DNA of 64,000 nt, taken from the NCBI RefSeq assembly GCF_963924675.1, contig NC_089236.1:31643319-31707318 (forward strand), read 5' to 3'. Of this stretch, positions 59,301 to 64,000 are shown piece after piece. A program made the position numbers and the translations under genes. The notes under the pieces are model-generated. The model had not been told where the DNA came from. It saw nothing but the letters and a program-made list of their open reading frames with translations, and searched no databases. Positions within the stretch are counted from its first letter, which is position 1. Every line of letters begins with the position of its first letter. The stretch is from Phocoena phocoena (lineage: Eukaryota; Chordata; Mammalia; Artiodactyla; Phocoenidae).

Positions 59301-60710
59301 TAAATTCGTTATATACTCAAAGTAGCTACAACATCAAAGCTCACAAACTTAAGTGCGTATAGTGATAAATACAGAGAAAGAGAAACAGCATAATTCATAT
59401 GTATTCTATGTGTACTAAAAGCCTTTGTAATATTCTTTTTATCTATATGAATGTAAGTTCTTCAAGTTTTCACAGAACTTTACTATCTTTTTTCAATGCA
59501 AAGCTAAAGAACAAAATTACATACTTTTTAGGATGATAAAGCAGAGACATTAAACAGTATTTAGTATTTATTGCCTATGTCATTAGCAAAGTTCTTAAAA
59601 GCCAAAGTCAAGTTTTAAGAGTTCTGTATTCCACATCTTGCCACAAATACTAGAACATTTTATTCCGTAGATATGATGATTGCATTTTCTAATAATACCA
59701 TGTGAGGCTGACTATTTTGTGAGTGATCACAAATTCAAACAGAAACTTTCCCATAGTGAATCCAAATAAAAACTTCCAATTAAATACCTTTCAATTAAAA
59801 CATGCCATTCCAGAGCCCAGTATCTATTTCAGAACTTTCTTCACTATGAATTTCCAGATCGCTTAATACCTGATCTTATTCCAACTACTTTATCCTTTTC
59901 ATTTATTTCTTGGCCTATGTATATCTGAGATTCTAAATCTCTTAATTATACAAGTAGGATTCTCAAGGAGGATAAAATACAGTCAGAATTCATTCCAACA
60001 ATGCCACTAATACATAACAGAGAGAACTAATGGGTATAGCTCAGAGACCTAAGCAATAATTACTCTTATGAATTATATTGTGTGAATAAAATATAGATGC
60101 ATGAGTAATAATATATTCATGTATATATTTTTTAAAGTAGATTTGTATTGACTTTCACAGAGAACAAATGATTTAAATTTTAAGGAAAACATACTGTGTG
60201 ACAAGAGTGCTATTCTACACTTGTAAAGTCTAATAACATACCAGACCTACAAATAATTTTCTCTTGTTGGTATAACATCAGGATATACAAAAATAAATAA
60301 AAGATAAAATACTTTTTCTCTTCTTTTTTACTTGTTTTTTATTTCTGTTTTTCTGCAAAACTGGACCCCTCCCTATATGTACAGTACTTCCAATATAGTC
60401 AAGACTTCCCTCTTGTGGCTGGTTGATGTCAATATATAACTCCTTTATCTTTTAAGTGACCAATTTCTTAAATTGTTTCAACAAGGAAGATGAAAAGAAC
60501 CAAACTGCATAGTTTAAGATACATGAAATCAAAGATGAATAATATCTAATTCCAGTAAGCTTATTAGATTCTCTGAAATACTTCAGATTTTAAAATAATC
60601 CAGTTAAATTCCCAGTATTCTTTCTGACAGTTGACTTAAAACCTTTGCATTCCTGAGTGTGGATATCTTTCTTCTGCTCCTGGCTCACATTTTAAGGGAT
60701 ATTATTTTAT
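56333..60710. other. Unique AT-rich DNA, no gene recognised
   Basis: No coding region, RNA gene or clear transposon is seen across 4.4 kb. Open frames are short and scattered as expected of AT-rich non-coding DNA. Confidence 0.5.
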
Positions 60711-60721
60711 AAAAAGGTACT
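60711..60721 (+). repeat. Target-site duplication of SINE-5, left copy
   Basis: AAAAAGGTACT, repeated at 60926-60936. The As of the right copy merge with the poly(A). Confidence 0.9.
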
Positions 60722-60925
60722 GGTCTTCCCTGGTGGTGCAGTGGTTGAGAGTCCGCCTAACGATGCAGGGAGCGTGGGTTCGTGCCCCGGTCTGGGGGTG
60801 TCCCGCGTGCCGCCGAGTGGCTGGTCCCGTGGGCCGTGGCCGCTGGGCCTGCGCGTCCGGAGCCTGTGCTCCGTGGCGGGGGAGGCCACAGCGGTGAGAG
60901 GCCCGCGTACAGAGGAAAAAAAAAA
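60722..60925 (+). mobile_element. SINE-5, CHR-type SINE, unusually CpG-rich
   Basis: Begins GGTCTTCCCTGGTGGTGCAG, B box GGTTCGTGCCCC at 60778-60789, body ending GAGAGGCCCGCGTAC, and an A tail from 60915. It is GC-rich with many intact CpGs, indicating recent insertion or a CpG-rich source copy. Several positions differ from the other SINEs (for example GGGGGTGTCCCGCGTGCCGC). Confidence 0.95.
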
Positions 60926-60936
60926 AAAAAGGTACT

Positions 60937-63217
60937 TTAATGGTTTCTGAAATCAAATATTTCCTTTGTTTAGACTACCTTTTTCAGCCCTACTCTAAAA
61001 AAAAAAATGGAGGGAGAACAATGTCCTTTTAATTAACAATTTTGCTTTGAAAACACAAAAAATCTGATTTCCTCAAATTTAGAACTTATTGGGTAGAAAT
61101 AATAAGTGAGAAGAAAAAAGTTAACCTTTAATTCACTAGCATATTTGAGTTAGAATAACAACTCCACTTGCAAACAACAGGTAAAATGCTAACATTCAAA
61201 AAAAAAAAAAAAAACTAAAGGGAAATGAAGAGAAATTGAAGACTCAATTTATGTGACTTGCTTTACCATTCATATTTCAATTAATACTCGTATAACCCTC
61301 TGACGATATTACAAACTACCATCTTGTAGATGAGGAAATTGTTGTTTCGATAATTTCCATGAATAATCCCCAACCTGGACTGTTACACTATCCAAAAATT
61401 AAATGCTATATTAGTATTCCTAAACAATTTTCTCATTTTTATGCCTATATTTTTTTCTATCTAAGCTTTACTTTCAACTAAAAATGAAGACTATTGAGAT
61501 AAAAAGGCTAAATAGTTTGACCAAAATTACAGACAAAAATTATGGTCCAGTTATGAAATAAATTACATGGATTCTTTAACTCAAAAGAAAAATATTAAAT
61601 ATACATATCTTTTTTGGCAATAGGCTTTATCTCATTCTAGCTGAGATAACTATTTCTTGGATGCTGTGAAAAAACACCTATGCAGAGTGAAGTAAAAATA
61701 ACAGAGGTGCTTTAGCAGATGTGTTTGGTGTGAGTTTCAAAAGCAGTCCGTTTTATGATAAGAAGGAATACAAAATTCTAAAAAAATAAAATTGCAAAGA
61801 ACTGCAGGTTATATATTTGAGCATTTCTATAAAACTAAAACTTAAGGATAGACACAATCCACTGAAAAGACTTTTGAATTATTAACAAGCTTGTCAGCAT
61901 TTGCTATTTCAGTACAGTCTAGAAGGCTGGTTGCTGTGCCTCCTCTTTGATAAGGTTTAAGAAAAATCACTTTAATGGCAGAATTTCTTTGAGGTAATGT
62001 TTATACCATCGTCCATCACGTGTGATGAATTCCAAAACATGATTATGACAATTTAGAGGACTTTTCCTTTTAATAATTGTTCTAAAAAAGGCAGATTTGA
62101 AAATAATGTAAAAATGAAATGTTTCTTCTGAGAATGAAAAATATCCTACAGGAATTAGTATGTTAAAAAAAAACAAAAAACTTCTTTAGAGTCACCTGGA
62201 AAGTTATAATAGTTATAATAGATCATCATTGATTGTTCTTAAGTTTATTTTCTTTGCAGCAATCTGTTTCCAGTGATGCATAAGGAAATCCACTCTAGGA
62301 ATGAATAATATGTAACAGCGGTGGAAGCCTGCTTTTATTAAAAATGTTATTTTCCCCTGTACTTTAATGAACAGGAAGTGATCTAAGAAAGATTTCTTGC
62401 TAATGCTAAGAGATTTTAACTTAATACTTAACATGAAGACTTCCTTCAGAGCTGAACATGCTTTTTGAGCTTCAAATTGTTTGAGTTATCTTTAATTCTG
62501 TCGGAAATAAAGCATGAGATAGTAAAATTTGCTATATCTGAGAAAAACCATTTGTCTTAATTCACTGTCATAGAGAATCTTTCAGAGAAATATCAAGGAT
62601 TGTCAAATGCTGTTAAACCAATGGACCATATTAGATTTATACCATGATGCATACTTCTACTGAAAGCAATATTGTATTAGTAGAAAATGCAATAGACTTG
62701 GATACAGAAGACAAATCTGGCCGTATATTTGTCATAAGGTATGCACTCATAAGTTCTCTATTCATTTCAATTGTCACAAAGTACCACATGCATCTTAACT
62801 AAACTCTCTATGGTTTCAAAAAAAGAGAGATCTAATGCACACTATAATAATAAAGACACTTTTGTAAAATAGGTCTTGTCTGCAAGGGCTCAACTAGATA
62901 TTAGACCATGAAATACCTGAGTTATTACTACTACAATAGCGACAAGTTAATTAGTGCATTCAAATTTCAGTTAAGAACTCTATTGTGGTGGGAAAAAGTG
63001 TCTGTGTTTCTTTGTTTTTTTGTTTTGCCATACTTAGCAACCATATTTCAAGGTTTCAACCTACTTATATACTCTTGGCCACTTAGGTTATCCTCCAAGT
63101 TGTATTTTTTACAATTAAGCCATCCAGACTTATAAAAGAAATATTGAGTCTTAGAATAGAATAGAAATAGTCTTAGTCCATCAGAACAGCATTCACTAAT
63201 TATAGATGTGATAAATA

Positions 63218-63257
<40 letters not shown>

Positions 63258-63640
63258 TCTAAGTTTGAATAAGAAGTACCTCATGATTGTCAGGGCATGA
63301 AGTGTAAACTATGAAATGGTACCACAAGAGGCTGCATAGGTAGATACACATCAAGCCATGTAAGTCTGTTGTGTCAAGAGATTTATGAAATCTGCTTAAT
63401 AATTTTATGCAGAGAACTAGTATGGTTAGATTTGCATTCTGGATAAGTTATAATGGCTTTAACTTGGGGAACAGATTTTCATGAAACATAACTGGTGATG
63501 AGACCAAACGACTTTATCATGATTATACAGGTGAGAGATGATGAGGGTTTGAGTAAAAGCAGTGATAATAAAGATGGAGGTGAGCAGATCAATTCATGCA
63601 GCATAAGATGGTGGATGGTGTACCTCTGAGATGTTTGTGG
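60937..63640. other. Unique AT-rich DNA, no gene recognised
   Basis: No gene or recent transposon can be supported. An A run at 61200-61214 and a GT microsatellite at 63221 are the only low-complexity features. Confidence 0.5.
63221..63255 (+). repeat. (GT)n microsatellite
   Basis: About 17 uninterrupted GT units. Likely polymorphic. Confidence 0.98.
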
Positions 63641-63646
63641 GAAAGG

Positions 63647-64000
63647 TGTTATAGCCTGAATGTTTGTGTCCCCCCAAAATTCATGTGTTGAAACCCTAAC
63701 CCCAATGTGTTGGTATTTGGAGATGCAGCCTTTGAGAGGTAATTATGTTTAGAAGAGATCATGAGGGTGGTACCCCCAAGTTGGGATTGGTGCCATTATA
63801 AGAAGAGGAAGAGGAACCAGAGCTCTCTCTCTCCCTCTCTCTTTACATCATGTGAGGACACAGTGAGAAGATGGCCATCTGCAAACCAGGAAGAGAGATC
63901 TCTATTAAAAATAAATGTCTGCTGCCTAAGCCACCAGCTTTTGGTACTTTTTTACAGAAGCCTGAGTTGATTCAGACAGAGAGTGAGACTAGAAGTTGTC
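63647..64000 (+). mobile_element. ERVL-MaLR type LTR (MST/MLT1-like), partly deleted, cut by the window edge
   Basis: TGTTATAGCCTGAATGTTTG, CCCCCCAAAATTCATGTGTT, GGTATTTGGAGATGCAGCC, a TATAAGAAGAGG stretch, CATGTGAGGACACAGTGAGA and AAATAAATGTCTGCTGCCTA follow the order of MaLR LTRs, including the polyadenylation signal. A section between GAGAGATCTCT and the AATAAA is shorter than usual. The right end lies at or beyond base 64000. Confidence 0.8.

Noticed and set aside
1..64000. CRISPR arrays, bacterial operons, phage or integrated mitochondrial DNA
   Set aside because: No regularly spaced repeats, no bacterial-type gene packing, and no mitochondrial gene order were seen. The sequence is entirely of mammalian nuclear type.

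Overview
This window is mammalian nuclear DNA, almost certainly from a cetacean (a dolphin, porpoise or whale). The best evidence is five copies of the tRNA-Glu-derived CHR-type SINE of cetaceans and their relatives, and several L1 LINEs of the cetartiodactyl type. One L1 is full length with an intact target-site duplication. No host protein-coding exon, rRNA, tRNA gene or CRISPR array could be recognised. The window reads as an intergenic or deep intronic, AT-rich region built mostly by retrotransposition.

Layout. Bases 1-13824 hold an older plus-strand L1 (L1-A, cut by the window's left edge). It is split at 2960/10493 by a younger full-length plus-strand L1 (L1-B, 2961-10478). L1-B has a 14-bp target duplication, an internally duplicated 5'UTR and a piece of its own ORF2 inside the 5'UTR. 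From 13868 to 15640 come an antisense L1 3' end, a SINE and an LTR-like stretch. A full-length minus-strand L1 (L1-C, about 15645-22748) follows. From 22757 to 29865 lies mostly unique AT-rich DNA with a SINE, old MIR/L2 remnants and a minus-strand class-I-like solo LTR (27466-28101). From 29870 to 40857 are a truncated minus-strand L1 (L1-D), a near full-length minus-strand L1 with part of its reverse transcriptase deleted (L1-E, about 30541-37395), an older L1 3' end, and a young 5'-truncated plus-strand L1 (L1-F, 37824-40844) with a perfect 13-bp duplication.

The right third (40858-64000) is poorer in recent elements. It has two copies of an ancient L1M 5'UTR in inverted orientation (42600-42974 and 43864-44240), a long unidentified ancient repeat (47030-48960), three more SINEs and a MaLR-type LTR at the right edge. 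Its clearest feature is a minus-strand processed pseudogene of translation elongation factor EEF1A1 (about 53390-55615). That pseudogene was itself interrupted by a 717-bp polyadenylated insert flanked by a 13-bp duplication.

The sequences do not cooperate as a pathway. The functional logic is retrotransposition: L1 ORF2 protein supplies endonuclease and reverse transcriptase for its own RNA and, in trans, for SINEs and host mRNAs. All three outcomes are visible here. Every L1 ORF in the window is broken. I see no new biological system. The most informative observations are the nested insertions, a nonsense codon shared by two L1 copies, and the L1 5'UTR rearrangements.
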